DNA of 64,000 bases from Chromohalobacter moromii. GTDB lineage: Bacteria; Pseudomonadota; Gammaproteobacteria; Pseudomonadales; Halomonadaceae. A program made the translations under genes and the position numbers. Position 1 is the first letter of the stretch. Each line of letters begins with the position of its first letter. A model generated the notes under the pieces. It was not told the origin of the DNA and did not search any database. It saw only the letters and a list, made by a program, of their open reading frames with translations. The stretch covers positions 744,001 to 808,000 of the forward strand of contig NZ_JAHXDI010000001.1 in NCBI RefSeq assembly GCF_023091865.1, read 5' to 3'. Positions 26,536-38,017 of the stretch are shown in pieces.

Positions 26536-26658
26536 GACGATAAGTGGACCCTAGCGTCGCGTGTGACGCCAGCCTGCTCCCGCAGGTCCCAAGTGACGCC
26601 GGCACGTCCGGGCGTGCCAGCGCCAAGAACACCCATCAGTGCATAGGGTGACCAAGAG

Positions 26659-29493
26659 ATGCAAGAAGGCATAATGGAGTTGATGTGGCGCACTTCCCAT
26701 GTCAGCGGCGGCAACGCCCACTACGTGGAAGCGCTCTACGAGCAATACCTCGTCGAGCCCTCTGAGGTTCCCGACGAATGGCGTAACTATTTCGATCAGT
26801 TACCTCGTCCGGAAGGCGCCCCCTCTCACGACGTTCCTCTCAGTCCGATTCGCGATCAGTTCTACCAGTTGGCGCAAAACCGTCGTGGCAAACCCGCCGC
26901 CGGTGTCGCTGATAGCAGTGAGAACAAGAAACAGGTCAAGGTTCTCCAACTGATCAACGCATACCGCTTCCGCGGCCATCAGCGTGCCGATATCGACCCG
27001 CTGGGGCTTCGCAGCCCGACCCCGATTCCTGATCTGGATCTTTCCTTCCATCAGTTGACCGACGCTGACATGGAAACGTCCTTCCAGACTGGTTCGCTGT
27101 TCTTGGGCAAGGATCAGGCGCCGCTCAAGGAAATCGTCGATGTCCTTGAGAAGACGTACTGCCGCAGCATTGGCTGCGAGTTCATGCATATCGTCAACAC
27201 CGATGAGAAGCGTTGGTTACAGCAACGTTTCGAGTCGGTGCGTTCCAAGCCGGACTACAGCGTCGATGTACGCAAGCACATCCTCGAGCGTTTGACGGCT
27301 GCCGAAGGGCTGGAAAACTATCTCGCGTCCAAGTATCCAGGCACCAAGCGCTTCGGCCTGGAAGGCGGCGAGACGTTCATCCCGATGGTCGACGAAATCA
27401 TCCAGCGCACCGGCAATTATGGTACCAAGGAAGTCGTCATCGGTATGGCCCACCGAGGTCGCCTGAACCTGCTGGTCAATCTGCTGGGCAAGAGCCCTTC
27501 GGAATTGATCGACGAGTTCGATGGCAAGAAAGTCATCCAGCAGGGTTCCGGGGACGTGAAGTACCACCAGGGCTTCAGTTCCAACGTGATGACCGAAGGT
27601 GGCGAAGTTCATCTGGCATTGGCGTTCAACCCTTCGCACCTCGAGATCGTGTCGCCGGTCGTCGAAGGCTCGGTGCGCGCGCGCCAGGATCGTCGCGATG
27701 ATAGCGAGGGCGCCAAGGTGTTGCCGGTCGTGGTCCACGGCGATGCCGCCTTTGCGGGGCAGGGCGTGGTCATGGAGACATTCCAGATGTCCCAAACCCG
27801 CGGTTACAAGACCGGCGGTACCGTGCACATCGTCATCAACAACCAGGTTGGCTTCACGACCTCGCGGCCCGATGATGCACGCTCCACTGAGTATTGCACC
27901 GATATCGCCAAGATGGTCCAGGCGCCGATCTTCCACGTGAACGGCGATGATCCCGAGGCGGTAGTGCATGCCACTCAGGTGGCCGTCGATTATCGTTACC
28001 AGTTCAACAAGGACGTGGTGATCGATCTCGTCTGCTACCGCAAGCGCGGTCACAACGAGGCCGACGAGCCCTCCGGGACTCAGCCGCTGATGTACCAGAA
28101 AATCAAGTCGCACAAGAGTTCGCGCGAACTCTATGTGGCGCGCTTGGTGCAAGAGGGGATGATCAGCGACGATGACGCGGCCACCATGGTCGAGAAATAT
28201 CGCGATGACTTGGTGGCAGGCAACCACGTCGCCAATGCGCTGGTCAAGGAGCCCAATACCGAGCTATTCGTCGACTGGACGCCTTATCTCGGGCACACGT
28301 GGACGGGCGACGCCGATACCTCGATCGACATGACGCGCATGCAGCAACTGGCCGCCAAGATGTGCGAGGTGCCCGATGACGTCGAGGTCCAGCGCCAAGT
28401 GGCCAAGATCTACGAGGATCGTCGTAAGATGGCTGCCGGCGACCTGGCCATCAACTGGGGCTTTGGCGAAACTTTGGCGTATGCCACCTTGCTGGATCAA
28501 GGCCATCCGATTCGCCTGACGGGGCAGGATACCGGTCGTGGAACCTTCTCCCACCGCCATGCCGTCGTGCATAACCAGAAAGACGGCTCGACCTATGTGC
28601 CGCTGGAGCATATCAAGGAAGATCAGCCGAATTTCACCATCCGCGACTCCCTCCTGTCCGAGGAAGCGGCGTTAGCGTTTGAGTACGGGTATTCCACGAC
28701 TACGCCCAAGGCCTTGATCATTTGGGAGGCCCAGTTCGGTGACTTCACCAATGGGGCGCAAGTGGTGATCGACCAGTTCATCTCCTCCGGCGAGACCAAG
28801 TGGGGACGGCTTTGTGGACTTACCATGCTGCTGCCGCACGGCTATGAAGGCCAGGGCCCCGAGCACTCTTCGGCGCGTCTTGAGCGTTTCCTGCAGCTCT
28901 GTGCCGAGCACAATATGCAGGTTTGCATACCGACCACCCCGGCCCAGATCTTCCACCTTCTGCGCCGTCAGGTGATTCGTCCGCTGCGCAAGCCGCTGGT
29001 GATCATGTCACCGAAAAGCCTGCTGCGTCACAAGGAAGCAACCTCGACGCTGGAAGATTTATCCAATGGTCGCTTCGAGATGGTGCTGCCGGACCAAGGC
29101 AAGCTCGACGCGGAGAGCGTCAAGCGCGTGGTGTTGTGCTCGGGCAAGGTCTACTACGATCTGGCTAACTACCGTGCCGAAAATGGCAACGATGATGTTG
29201 CGATCGTGCGTTTGGAACAGGTCTATCCTTTTCCCAAGGAAGAGCTTTACGAGGTCTTCAAGGCCTATCCGAACCTCGAGCAGGTCGTCTGGTGTCAGGA
29301 AGAGCCGCTCAACCAGGGCGCCTGGTATCAAAGCCAGCATCACATGCGTCTGGTGGCCGATATGGTGCAGGAAGGCTTGGGGCGCGATCTGAAGTTCGCG
29401 GGGCGTCCGGCATCCGCCGCACCGGCATCCGGCTATATGTCCGTCCATGTTGAACAGCAGCGTCAGCTGGTGGAAGACGCCATTACTGGCTGA
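26659..29493 (+). CDS. sucA: 2-oxoglutarate dehydrogenase E1 component
   Basis: 944 aa thiamine-diphosphate decarboxylase of the TCA complex. The N-terminal tail MQEGIMELMWRTSHVSGGNA and the YRFRGHQRADIDPLG segment are typical. The ThDP/Mg site is VNGDDPEAVVHATQ with YRKRGHNEADEPS. HRGRLNLLVNLLGK and SHRHAVVHNQ carry active-site histidines. It transfers the succinyl group to the lipoyl arms of SucB encoded 41 bases downstream. Confidence 0.97.
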   Translation: MQEGIMELMWRTSHVSGGNAHYVEALYEQYLVEPSEVPDEWRNYFDQLPRPEGAPSHDVPLSPIRDQFYQLAQNRRGKPAAGVADSSENKKQVKVLQLINAYRFRGHQRADIDPLGLRSPTPIPDLDLSFHQLTDADMETSFQTGSLFLGKDQAPLKEIVDVLEKTYCRSIGCEFMHIVNTDEKRWLQQRFESVRSKPDYSVDVRKHILERLTAAEGLENYLASKYPGTKRFGLEGGETFIPMVDEIIQRTGNYGTKEVVIGMAHRGRLNLLVNLLGKSPSELIDEFDGKKVIQQGSGDVKYHQGFSSNVMTEGGEVHLALAFNPSHLEIVSPVVEGSVRARQDRRDDSEGAKVLPVVVHGDAAFAGQGVVMETFQMSQTRGYKTGGTVHIVINNQVGFTTSRPDDARSTEYCTDIAKMVQAPIFHVNGDDPEAVVHATQVAVDYRYQFNKDVVIDLVCYRKRGHNEADEPSGTQPLMYQKIKSHKSSRELYVARLVQEGMISDDDAATMVEKYRDDLVAGNHVANALVKEPNTELFVDWTPYLGHTWTGDADTSIDMTRMQQLAAKMCEVPDDVEVQRQVAKIYEDRRKMAAGDLAINWGFGETLAYATLLDQGHPIRLTGQDTGRGTFSHRHAVVHNQKDGSTYVPLEHIKEDQPNFTIRDSLLSEEAALAFEYGYSTTTPKALIIWEAQFGDFTNGAQVVIDQFISSGETKWGRLCGLTMLLPHGYEGQGPEHSSARLERFLQLCAEHNMQVCIPTTPAQIFHLLRRQVIRPLRKPLVIMSPKSLLRHKEATSTLEDLSNGRFEMVLPDQGKLDAESVKRVVLCSGKVYYDLANYRAENGNDDVAIVRLEQVYPFPKEELYEVFKAYPNLEQVVWCQEEPLNQGAWYQSQHHMRLVADMVQEGLGRDLKFAGRPASAAPASGYMSVHVEQQRQLVEDAITG

Positions 29494-29534
29494 GGCGTTC
29501 CATCGGGATCGAGAGAAAATACTAAGGAAACGAC

Positions 29535-31169
29535 ATGGCTACTGAGATCAAAGCGCCGAATTTCCCGGAGTCCGTTGCCGAGGGCACCATCGCCACTTGG
29601 CACAAGAAGGTCGGTGACAGCGTTGAGCGTGATGAGCTGATTGTCGAGATCGAGACGGACAAGGTCGTTCTCGAAGTCGTGGCGCCGGATGCCGGCACCG
29701 TGACTGAAATCAAGGTGGAAGAAGGCGATACGTGCGACTCTGAGCAGGTGCTTGGGATGCTGGGCGCCGCGAGTGAAGGCGGCGGCGAAAAAACCGCTGA
29801 GGGCTCTAAATCCGCTGAAGGCTCTAAATCCGCTGAGGGCTCTAAAAAAGAGGACGCGGAGCCGGCCAAGGACTCCCCCAAAGAAGCGGCAGCAGCTAAG
29901 TCCGACGATGCCAAGCCGGCGGCGTCTGGCAAGCAGCATGACGTTAAAGCGCCGAGCTTCCCTGAATCCGTTCAGGAAGGGACCGTGGCCACCTGGCACA
30001 AGCAGGTCGGTGAAGCGGTGAAGCGTGACGAGATCCTCGCGGACATCGAGACCGACAAGGTGGTGCTCGAAGTCGTCGCGCCGGCCGATGGCGCCCTCAG
30101 CGAAATCAAGGTGCAGGAAGGCGAGCAGGTCGAGTCCGAAGCGGTGCTCGCTTTGTTTGCCGAAGGCGCCGGGGGTGATGCGGGGGGCGGCGACGCTGCC
30201 GCATCCAGCGATACGGCGAGCGAGTCGAAAGACGCCGGTGGTGGCAGTGACGAAAAGGTCGGCGACAAGATCCTCGCACCGGCGGCACGCAAGCTGGTCG
30301 CCGAGCACGATCTGGACGCCAGCAAGATCGAAGGCACCGGCAAGGGCGGCCGTGTTCTGAAAGAAGACGTGCAAAAAGCCGTCAAGGATGGCTCCGCCAA
30401 GAAGGAGGCCAAGTCCACTGGTGGGGACGTCAAGGCCGCCGCTGCACCGGCACCTGCCGTCGAGGGTGATCGCCCTGAGCAGCGCGTGCCAATGAGTCGT
30501 CTGCGCCAGACCATCGCCAAGCGTCTGGTGCAGGCGCAGCAGACCGCCGCGATGCTGACCACCTATAATGAGGTGGACATGAGCGCGGTGATGAACCTGC
30601 GCAGTCAGTACAAGGAAACTTTCCAGAAGGCGCACGATACCAAGCTCGGGTTCATGGGCTTCTTCGTCAAGGCATGCACCGAGGCTCTCAAGCGGTTCCC
30701 CGACGTGAACGCGTCGATCGACGGCAGCGATATCGTCTATCACGGCTATCAGGACATCGGTGTCGCCGTGTCCACGCCGCGTGGCTTGGTCGTGCCGGTG
30801 CTGCGTGACACCGACAGCATGAAGCTCGCCGATGTCGAGAAAAGCATCGTCGACTTCGGCAAGCGCGGTCGCGACGGCAAGCTCGGCATCGAAGACATGC
30901 AGGGCGGCACCTTCACCATCACCAACGGCGGTATCTTCGGGTCGCTGCTGTCGACACCGATCATCAATCCGCCGCAGACCGCGATTCTGGGTATGCACAA
31001 GATCCAGGAGCGTCCGATGGCCGTCGACGGCAAGGTCGAGATCCGTCCGATGATGTATCTCGCCATTTCCTATGACCACCGCATGATTGACGGCAAGGAC
31101 GCGGTGCAATTCTTGGTCACGATCAAGGAATTGCTCGAGGATCCCGCACGTTTCTTGCTCGACGTGTGA
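29535..31169 (+). CDS. sucB: Dihydrolipoyl succinyltransferase E2 with two lipoyl domains
   Basis: 544 aa, about 135 longer than the usual single-lipoyl SucB. Lipoyl domain 1 spans about 2-77 (attachment Lys43 in [11 protein letters not shown]) and domain 2 about 136-210 (Lys175 in the same motif). Between them lies a Ser/Ala/Glu/Lys-rich linker with three xAEGSK repeats (87-104). The E1/E3-binding domain is about 246-282 ([26 protein letters not shown]). The catalytic core follows, with [13 protein letters not shown] near 515. It moves succinyl groups to CoA. Place between sucA and lpd supports succinyl rather than acetyl specificity. Confidence 0.95.
   Translation: MATEIKAPNFPESVAEGTIATWHKKVGDSVERDELIVEIETDKVVLEVVAPDAGTVTEIKVEEGDTCDSEQVLGMLGAASEGGGEKTAEGSKSAEGSKSAEGSKKEDAEPAKDSPKEAAAAKSDDAKPAASGKQHDVKAPSFPESVQEGTVATWHKQVGEAVKRDEILADIETDKVVLEVVAPADGALSEIKVQEGEQVESEAVLALFAEGAGGDAGGGDAAASSDTASESKDAGGGSDEKVGDKILAPAARKLVAEHDLDASKIEGTGKGGRVLKEDVQKAVKDGSAKKEAKSTGGDVKAAAAPAPAVEGDRPEQRVPMSRLRQTIAKRLVQAQQTAAMLTTYNEVDMSAVMNLRSQYKETFQKAHDTKLGFMGFFVKACTEALKRFPDVNASIDGSDIVYHGYQDIGVAVSTPRGLVVPVLRDTDSMKLADVEKSIVDFGKRGRDGKLGIEDMQGGTFTITNGGIFGSLLSTPIINPPQTAILGMHKIQERPMAVDGKVEIRPMMYLAISYDHRMIDGKDAVQFLVTIKELLEDPARFLLDV
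29794..29847 (+). repeat. Three tandem 18-bp repeats inside sucB
   Basis: Units CCGCTGAGGGCTCTAAAT, CCGCTGAAGGCTCTAAAT and CCGCTGAGGGCTCTAAAA (29794-29811, 29812-29829, 29830-29847), in frame, encoding the AEGSK linker repeats between the lipoyl domains. Near-identity at DNA level points to recent slippage expansion. Confidence 0.92.
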
Positions 31170-31200
31170 TGGTTGTCGCCGAATGATGCGTTGCGACTAA

Positions 31201-32667
<1,467 letters not shown>

Positions 32668-32700
32668 GCGCTTCGACGAGCGTTTCAGTGTAGAGACGCG

Positions 32701-32724
32701 TCGCTCCCGCTGAGGCGGGAGCGA
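32701..32724 (+). terminator. Hairpin after lpdA
   Basis: Perfect 10-bp stem TCGCTCCCGC (32701-32710) / GCGGGAGCGA (32715-32724) with loop TGAG in the 139-base lpdA-sucC gap. No T-run; may partially end the upstream message or protect its 3' end. Confidence 0.5.
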
Positions 32725-32806
32725 ACAGGGGTAGCGGTGGCCTGAAGCTGTAAAGATCGAGGCCATCGTTACCATTCGAGTCACATGCAACCAATGGCAT
32801 GACACG

Positions 32807-33973
32807 ATGAACCTTCACGAGTATCAGAGCAAACAACTGTTTGCCGATTATGGTCTACCGGTGTCCAAGGGTTTCGCCGTGGATACCCCCGAAGAAGCTG
32901 CCGATGCGTGCAAGAAGATCGGCGGTGATAAGTGGGTCGTCAAGGCCCAGGTTCACGCAGGTGGCCGTGGCAAGGCGGGCGGCGTCAAGCTGGTCGAAAG
33001 TCCCGCGGATGCCAAGGCGTTCGCCGAAAAATGGCTGGGCGAGAACCTGGTGACCTTCCAGACCGATGAGAAGGGTCAACCGGTCACCAAGATCCTGGTC
33101 GAGAACTGCACCGACATCGCCAACGAGCTGTACTTGGGCGCCGTCGTCGATCGCGGCACGCGCCGCATCGTTTTCATGGCCTCCACCGAAGGCGGCGTTG
33201 AAATCGAGAAGGTCGCCGAAGAGACGCCGGAGAAGATCCTCAAGGCCGAAGTCGATCCGCTGGTTGGCGCTCAGCCGTACCAGGCGCGTGAACTGGCGTT
33301 CTCTCTGGGCCTGGAAGGCGCACAGATCAAGCAGTTCACCAAGATCTTCCTGGGTCTGGCCAAGCTGTTCGAGGAAAAAGACCTCGCGCTGCTCGAGATC
33401 AACCCGCTGGTGATTAACGACAGTGGTGACCTGCACTGCTTGGATGCCAAGATCGGCCTCGATGGCAATGCGTTGTATCGTCATCCCGATTTGCAAGCCA
33501 TGCGTGACCCGTCCCAAGAAGACGAGCGTGAGGCGCACGCCCAGGCGTGGGAACTCAACTACGTCGCTCTGGAAGGCAACATCGGCTGCATGGTCAATGG
33601 TGCCGGCTTGGCCATGGGTACCATGGACATCATCAAGCTCAACGGCGGCCAGCCGGCCAACTTCCTGGATGTTGGCGGCGGTGCCACCGAAGAGCGCGTC
33701 GGCGAAGCCTTCAAGATCATCCTCTCCGACGATTCCGTGAAGGCCGTTCTGGTCAACATCTTCGGCGGCATCGTGCGTTGCGACATGATCGCCGAGGGCA
33801 TCATCGGTGCCGTCGAGCAGGTCGGTGTCAACGTGCCGGTCGTGGTACGTCTCGAAGGCAACAACGCCGAGCTGGGTGCCGAGAAACTGGCCTCCAGCGG
33901 ACTGAACATCATCGCTGCTACCAGCTTGACCGACGCGGCCCAGCAGGTCGTCAAAGCAGCGGAGGGCAAGTAA
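32807..33973 (+). CDS. sucC: Succinyl-CoA synthetase beta subunit (ADP/GDP-forming)
   Basis: 388 aa, the standard length. ATP-grasp N-terminal region [21 protein letters not shown] and [12 protein letters not shown] are nucleotide/metal sites; the C-terminal ligase domain begins near [18 protein letters not shown]. Its stop overlaps the sucD start (TAATG). Confidence 0.97.
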   Translation: MNLHEYQSKQLFADYGLPVSKGFAVDTPEEAADACKKIGGDKWVVKAQVHAGGRGKAGGVKLVESPADAKAFAEKWLGENLVTFQTDEKGQPVTKILVENCTDIANELYLGAVVDRGTRRIVFMASTEGGVEIEKVAEETPEKILKAEVDPLVGAQPYQARELAFSLGLEGAQIKQFTKIFLGLAKLFEEKDLALLEINPLVINDSGDLHCLDAKIGLDGNALYRHPDLQAMRDPSQEDEREAHAQAWELNYVALEGNIGCMVNGAGLAMGTMDIIKLNGGQPANFLDVGGGATEERVGEAFKIILSDDSVKAVLVNIFGGIVRCDMIAEGIIGAVEQVGVNVPVVVRLEGNNAELGAEKLASSGLNIIAATSLTDAAQQVVKAAEGK

Positions 33974-34845
33974 TGAGTATCCTGATCGACAAAAGCACCA
34001 AGGTCATCTGCCAAGGCTTCACCGGTGGCCAGGGGACCTTCCACTCCGAGCAGGCGATTGCCTACGGCACCCAGATGGTGGGTGGCGTGACGCCAGGCAA
34101 GGGCGGCCAGACGCACCTCGGCCTGCCGGTGTTCAACACCGTCAAGGAAGCCGTCGACACGACCGGTGCCGAAGCCTCCGTGATCTACGTGCCCGCGCCG
34201 TTCTGCAAGGATTCCATCCTTGAGGCCGCCAATGCCGGCATCAAGCTGATCGTGTGCATCACCGAGGGGATTCCGACCCTCGACATGCTCGACGTCAAGG
34301 TCAAGTGCGACGAGCTGGGCGTGCGCCTGATCGGGCCGAACTGCCCGGGCGTGATCACGCCGGGCGAGACCAAGATCGGCATCATGCCGGGGCATATCCA
34401 CAAGCCCGGCAAGGTCGGCATCGTCTCGCGTTCGGGCACCTTGACTTATGAAGCGGTCAAGCAGACCACCGATCATGGCTTCGGCCAGTCCACGTGCGTG
34501 GGCATCGGCGGCGACCCGATTCCGGGTTCTACCTTCATCGACATCCTCGAGAAGTTCGAGCAGGACCCGCAGACCGAAGCGATCGTGATGATCGGTGAAA
34601 TCGGTGGCACCGCTGAGGAAGAAGCCGCGGCGTATATCAAGGAGCACGTCTCCAAGCCGGTGGTCTCCTATATTGCGGGCGTGACAGCGCCTCCCGGCAA
34701 GCGCATGGGCCATGCTGGTGCCATCATCGCCGGTGGCAAGGGCACGGCGGACGAGAAGTTCGCGGCGCTTGAATCCGCGGGCGTCAAGACCGTGCGTTCG
34801 CTCGCCGAGATCGGCGATGCACTGAAGGAAGCGACTGGCTGGTAA
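33973..34845 (+). CDS. sucD: Succinyl-CoA synthetase alpha subunit
   Basis: 290 aa. The phosphorylated histidine is His247 in [13 protein letters not shown] (E. coli His246). The CoA-binding Rossmann half begins at [18 protein letters not shown]. Overlap by one base with sucC implies coupled translation of the two subunits. Confidence 0.97.
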   Translation: MSILIDKSTKVICQGFTGGQGTFHSEQAIAYGTQMVGGVTPGKGGQTHLGLPVFNTVKEAVDTTGAEASVIYVPAPFCKDSILEAANAGIKLIVCITEGIPTLDMLDVKVKCDELGVRLIGPNCPGVITPGETKIGIMPGHIHKPGKVGIVSRSGTLTYEAVKQTTDHGFGQSTCVGIGGDPIPGSTFIDILEKFEQDPQTEAIVMIGEIGGTAEEEAAAYIKEHVSKPVVSYIAGVTAPPGKRMGHAGAIIAGGKGTADEKFAALESAGVKTVRSLAEIGDALKEATGW

Positions 34846-34893
34846 GTCGCCTCTATAGGCACGGCGACCGATGGGTCGCCGGGCAGTGAGCAT

Positions 34894-34926
34894 GACGAAG
34901 GGCATCCCCATGGGATGCCCTTCGTC
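34894..34926. terminator. Bidirectional terminator between sucD and the convergent membrane-protein gene
   Basis: Perfect 15-bp stem GACGAAGGGCATCCC (34894-34908) / GGGATGCCCTTCGTC (34912-34926) with 3-base loop, placed 48 bases after sucD and 61 before the end of the leftward gene. The U-tract is weak (GTTTG). Confidence 0.75.
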
Positions 34927-34987
34927 GTTTGAGGTGCTACACGAAAATGGCCTGCGTTCGCCGCCTTGCGTAAAAATGCGCGCGTGA

Positions 34988-35980
34988 TTACCGACGGCGG
35001 GACAGTAGCTTGGCGAAGGCACGCCCTGCCAGCGCCAGAAAGACTGGAGCGCCGGCGATGAGATAGAAGTAGTAGGTCACAAAGCGCCAGATGAGCACAG
35101 CGGCAGCGGCGCTTTGCTTGCCGATCAACGGCGCCAGCAAAGCAGTGGAGGTCAGTTCGGCACCGCCTGCACCGCCGGGCAGAAAGCTCAACTGTCCCGC
35201 TGCCATAGAAAGCATCTGTACCAGGAAGGTCCAAGCCCAGTCGATGTGCGCACCCAGGCCTTTCACGGCCAGATACAGGACACTGTAACGTAGCATCCAG
35301 TGAGCGCAGCACAGGGCGAAAACCGACAACAAGGTCAGGCGAGGCAGGCGCAGCGTTTCGATCAAGGCGTTACGGAAATGCAACAAACGGCGGGCGAATC
35401 CGAAACGTGCCTTGCGGCGGATCTTGAGCCGCTCGAGCCAACCGCCGGTAATCTGGAGCAGAGGACCATAGTGGCGTATGACCATCCATAGCAAGATGAA
35501 ACCGCACACCAGCAGCAATGACGGCAGGCCCACCAGCCAGCCGAGGTTGAGGTCGATGGCCTCGATGACGACATAGAGGGCGACGCCGATCAATGCGGAA
35601 AGAAAGAAGAGCAGGTCGGTCAATTGATCGACGGCGAAAATCGCCGAGGCTTGGGCGGGGCGAACGCCGCGCCGGGCCAACAAGCCTAGGAGCGTTAGCA
35701 AGCCCCCCGTGCCGCCGGGCGTGGCGCAGATCGCGAACTCCGTGGACATCACGATGCCTACCGCGCGCGTCTGGCCGAGACGTCCGGCGCGCCCCGCAAG
35801 CAGCAAGCGAAGCCGCAGTGCATTGATGTTCCAACAGATGACGATCAATAGCAGCATCAATGCCAGTTGCTGCAAGGGAAATGCGGCGAGCTCACCGAAA
35901 AGTGCGCGCCCTCCGAACAATAGGGGGATGCTGATGGCCGCCACCAACCCGATAATCAGCAATATCACCAGGCGCTTCAT
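34988..35980 (-). CDS. LPG-synthase-TM / flippase-like integral membrane protein
   Basis: 330 aa from ATG 35978-35980, which overlaps the stop of the deacetylase gene by 4 bases; a longer start would extend into that gene. About eight or nine membrane helices. Motifs CATPGGTGGLLTLLG and LSFLPGGAGGAELTS are typical of the PF03706 family (lysylphosphatidylglycerol synthase TM region, AglD/YbhN-like). Members move or help extend lipid-linked molecules, but none of the catalytic aminoacyl-transfer domain of MprF is present. Coupling to a deacetylase and a glycosyltransferase suggests translocation of a glycosylated lipid. Substrate unknown. Confidence 0.78.
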   Translation of the reverse strand: MKRLVILLIIGLVAAISIPLLFGGRALFGELAAFPLQQLALMLLLIVICWNINALRLRLLLAGRAGRLGQTRAVGIVMSTEFAICATPGGTGGLLTLLGLLARRGVRPAQASAIFAVDQLTDLLFFLSALIGVALYVVIEAIDLNLGWLVGLPSLLLVCGFILLWMVIRHYGPLLQITGGWLERLKIRRKARFGFARRLLHFRNALIETLRLPRLTLLSVFALCCAHWMLRYSVLYLAVKGLGAHIDWAWTFLVQMLSMAAGQLSFLPGGAGGAELTSTALLAPLIGKQSAAAAVLIWRFVTYYFYLIAGAPVFLALAGRAFAKLLSRRR

Positions 35981-36753
35981 GCGGCGTGTTGCTCCCTCCG
36001 ACGTTGCCCCCTCACCCAATCGTACTTGGTGATGGGACGCCGCCCTTCGTAAATCAGTCGCTCCAGGACAGAGAGCCAGTAGGCCTGAACTCGGGCATGA
36101 CGCATGTCCACGGGATGCAGTCCCAGGCGCAGCAGTGGTGCCTGGCGACTACGCCAGCGCTGCGTTTCGCTGGCTAGGCGTGACAGGCCACGACGCCAAG
36201 CACTACGAGCACTCCATACCAGCCCCGGCGCCTCGAGGCGCGTAAAGTCGGGCAGCGTATACAGATGCTGTGGGTCGCTGGTATAGCAAAAGTCGCGTTG
36301 AGCCAGTGCTCGCCGCGCCCCTTGGCTCATGAGCCAGGCCGGTGCCACGAAGCCGGTGAGAGGCCAATTCTGCGATCGAAAGAGTTCTATGCCCTTGTCC
36401 AGTCGTCGTGCCGCCTCGTCTTCGTCGAGGGCGTAGAACTCACCTTCCCAGGTGTAAAAACGCCGCATGAACCAGTCGCGGGGCGTACGCGGCGAGGGCG
36501 CATCGTCGCAATGGTAATAGCCGTGCAATGCCAGTTCATCGCCCATGGCGCGGCGACGTTGCAATTGCTCGAGGAAGGCGCCATCGCGGCGACAGTCGCT
36601 GCGATGATGAAAATCGGGCACCACCAGCCAGGTGATAGGAATCGGGCCGTGTCGGCATGCCAGAGCGTCGACCTTGGCCACGAAATCGACGTAATCGGGC
36701 CAAGTCTCCGGCGCGACATCGTGGAGCACGAGGGAAAGATGACGATCAGCCAT
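35977..36753 (-). CDS. Polysaccharide-deacetylase-like protein (DUF2334-type)
   Basis: 258 aa. The NodB-like metal site is visible: LVLHDVAPETW with Asp12, and ALHGYYHCDD with His77 and His81 (H-x3-H). PITWLVVPDFHH and GFVAPAWLMS complete the barrel pattern. It would remove N-acetyl groups from a glycan or glycolipid. No signal peptide, so it acts in the cytoplasm. It overlaps the glycosyltransferase gene by 8 bases and the flippase-like gene by 4, giving a tightly coupled trio. Confidence 0.78.
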   Translation of the reverse strand: MADRHLSLVLHDVAPETWPDYVDFVAKVDALACRHGPIPITWLVVPDFHHRSDCRRDGAFLEQLQRRRAMGDELALHGYYHCDDAPSPRTPRDWFMRRFYTWEGEFYALDEDEAARRLDKGIELFRSQNWPLTGFVAPAWLMSQGARRALAQRDFCYTSDPQHLYTLPDFTRLEAPGLVWSARSAWRRGLSRLASETQRWRSRQAPLLRLGLHPVDMRHARVQAYWLSVLERLIYEGRRPITKYDWVRGQRRREQHAA

Positions 36754-37864
36754 GCTGAAGACTCTCCGTGTTGACGCGCTGTCCGGTCAATTCACGATAA
36801 TGATGCATCAGGCTGGAGACCACGATATCCCAGTCGTGATGGCGTTCGACATGCAGGCGGGCATGGCGCCCTTGTTCCTCGGGCGCATTGGCGCTGAGTT
36901 CGCGCACGGCGCGTGCCATGTCGTCCGGTGAGTGGGGCTCACAGAGCAGCCCACAGCCCAGAGGAACGTTCTCGGCTAGTGCGCCGGCGCGTGCTGCGAC
37001 GACCGGAATGCCACTTGCCATGGCTTCCAGGGCGACCAGGCCGAACGTTTCCTGAGTACCGGCATGCAGCAGCATGTCGCTGCTTGCCAGCCACTCGGCG
37101 ACCTCGGCGGTGGCCGTGTAGCGGCCGATGACGCTGACGTTGTCGGGAACGCGCTGCGGCATCTGTGGCCCGATCAACAGCAGGTGGTAGCCTTTGCCGA
37201 GACGGCGTGCGGTTTCCAGCAAGACCGGAAGATTCTTCTCGCGCGAGCCGCGTCCCACGAAGATCAGAAGGCGCGTAGCGTCGTCGAGGCCCAAGTGCTG
37301 GCGGTAGACATCTTGGCGGCGCTGTGGCGAGAAGGTTTTCAAGTCGACCCCAAGTGGCTGCAGGGCGACATTGTCGAGGCCGAGGCCATGCAATTTATCG
37401 GCGATGACGCGACTAGGCGCGAGGACACGGTTGCAATGCCGATAGAGGTTTTCGACATAGCGCTCAAGGGCCATGCGCGTCCAATTCCCGAGGCGGTTGC
37501 CGATCAGGCGTGGCAGGTCGGAATGGTAAAATCCGACCACGGGCACGTCCAAGGCCCGGCCGGCATCAAGCGCGGCCCAGGCAGTGACGTAAGGGTCGCC
37601 CGCCTCGATGAGGTCCGGCGCCATCTGGATCAATTCGCGCCGCCAGCCCTCTCGCTTGAGAGGAAACCGGTACCCTTGGCTGAAGGGAAGCGGTGGCGCG
37701 GGGATTTCATGAATGGACTCACTGACCGTATGGCGGGCGCCGGGAATCACTAGGCTGGATGTCACGCCAGGCAGTGTCGCCAAACGGTTGCGTTTGGCCT
37801 CGAGGTAGGTACGCACCCCACCGCTGGCAGGGGCGTAGAACATCGTGATATCGGTGATATGCAA
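36746..37864 (-). CDS. GT4-family glycosyltransferase
   Basis: 372 aa, GT-B fold. N-terminal MHITDITMFYAPASGGVRTY places the acceptor-side glycine loop near residue 15. The donor half has LLIFVGRGSREKNLPVLLETA and the E-x7-E motif in TQETFGLVALEAMASGIPVV. It transfers a sugar from a nucleotide donor to a lipid or glycan. A distant ribosome site AAGGAG lies 11 bases before ATG. First gene of the leftward trio; donor and acceptor unknown. Confidence 0.85.
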   Translation of the reverse strand: MHITDITMFYAPASGGVRTYLEAKRNRLATLPGVTSSLVIPGARHTVSESIHEIPAPPLPFSQGYRFPLKREGWRRELIQMAPDLIEAGDPYVTAWAALDAGRALDVPVVGFYHSDLPRLIGNRLGNWTRMALERYVENLYRHCNRVLAPSRVIADKLHGLGLDNVALQPLGVDLKTFSPQRRQDVYRQHLGLDDATRLLIFVGRGSREKNLPVLLETARRLGKGYHLLLIGPQMPQRVPDNVSVIGRYTATAEVAEWLASSDMLLHAGTQETFGLVALEAMASGIPVVAARAGALAENVPLGCGLLCEPHSPDDMARAVRELSANAPEEQGRHARLHVERHHDWDIVVSSLMHHYRELTGQRVNTESLQHG

Positions 37865-37973
37865 AGCGTGACTCCTTGAAACCTTCCCGGTTGGTTACGG
37901 AGTGACCGCTCGGGCCCTGACGGGCTTGTCGTAGGAATGTCACCGCGCTGTCATGAGATTACGCTGGCACATG

Positions 37974-38011
37974 CCATGCCTTGCGTCCACTGCTTGTGAC
38001 GCAAGGCATGG
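37974..38011 (-). terminator. Long hairpin after the RNase II gene
   Basis: Perfect 14-bp stem CCATGCCTTGCGTC (37974-37987) / GACGCAAGGCATGG (37998-38011), 10-base loop, starting 6 bases past the rnb stop on the minus strand. No T-run follows. Confidence 0.6.
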
Positions 38012-38017
38012 TCAGCT

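Noticed and set aside
29463-31109. Long antisense frame opposite sucB (about 548 codons)
   Set aside because: Shadow of a strongly biased gene; no family motifs and no ribosome site.
33559-35022. Long antisense frame opposite sucC/sucD
   Set aside because: Same shadow effect; the plus-strand genes carry all catalytic motifs.
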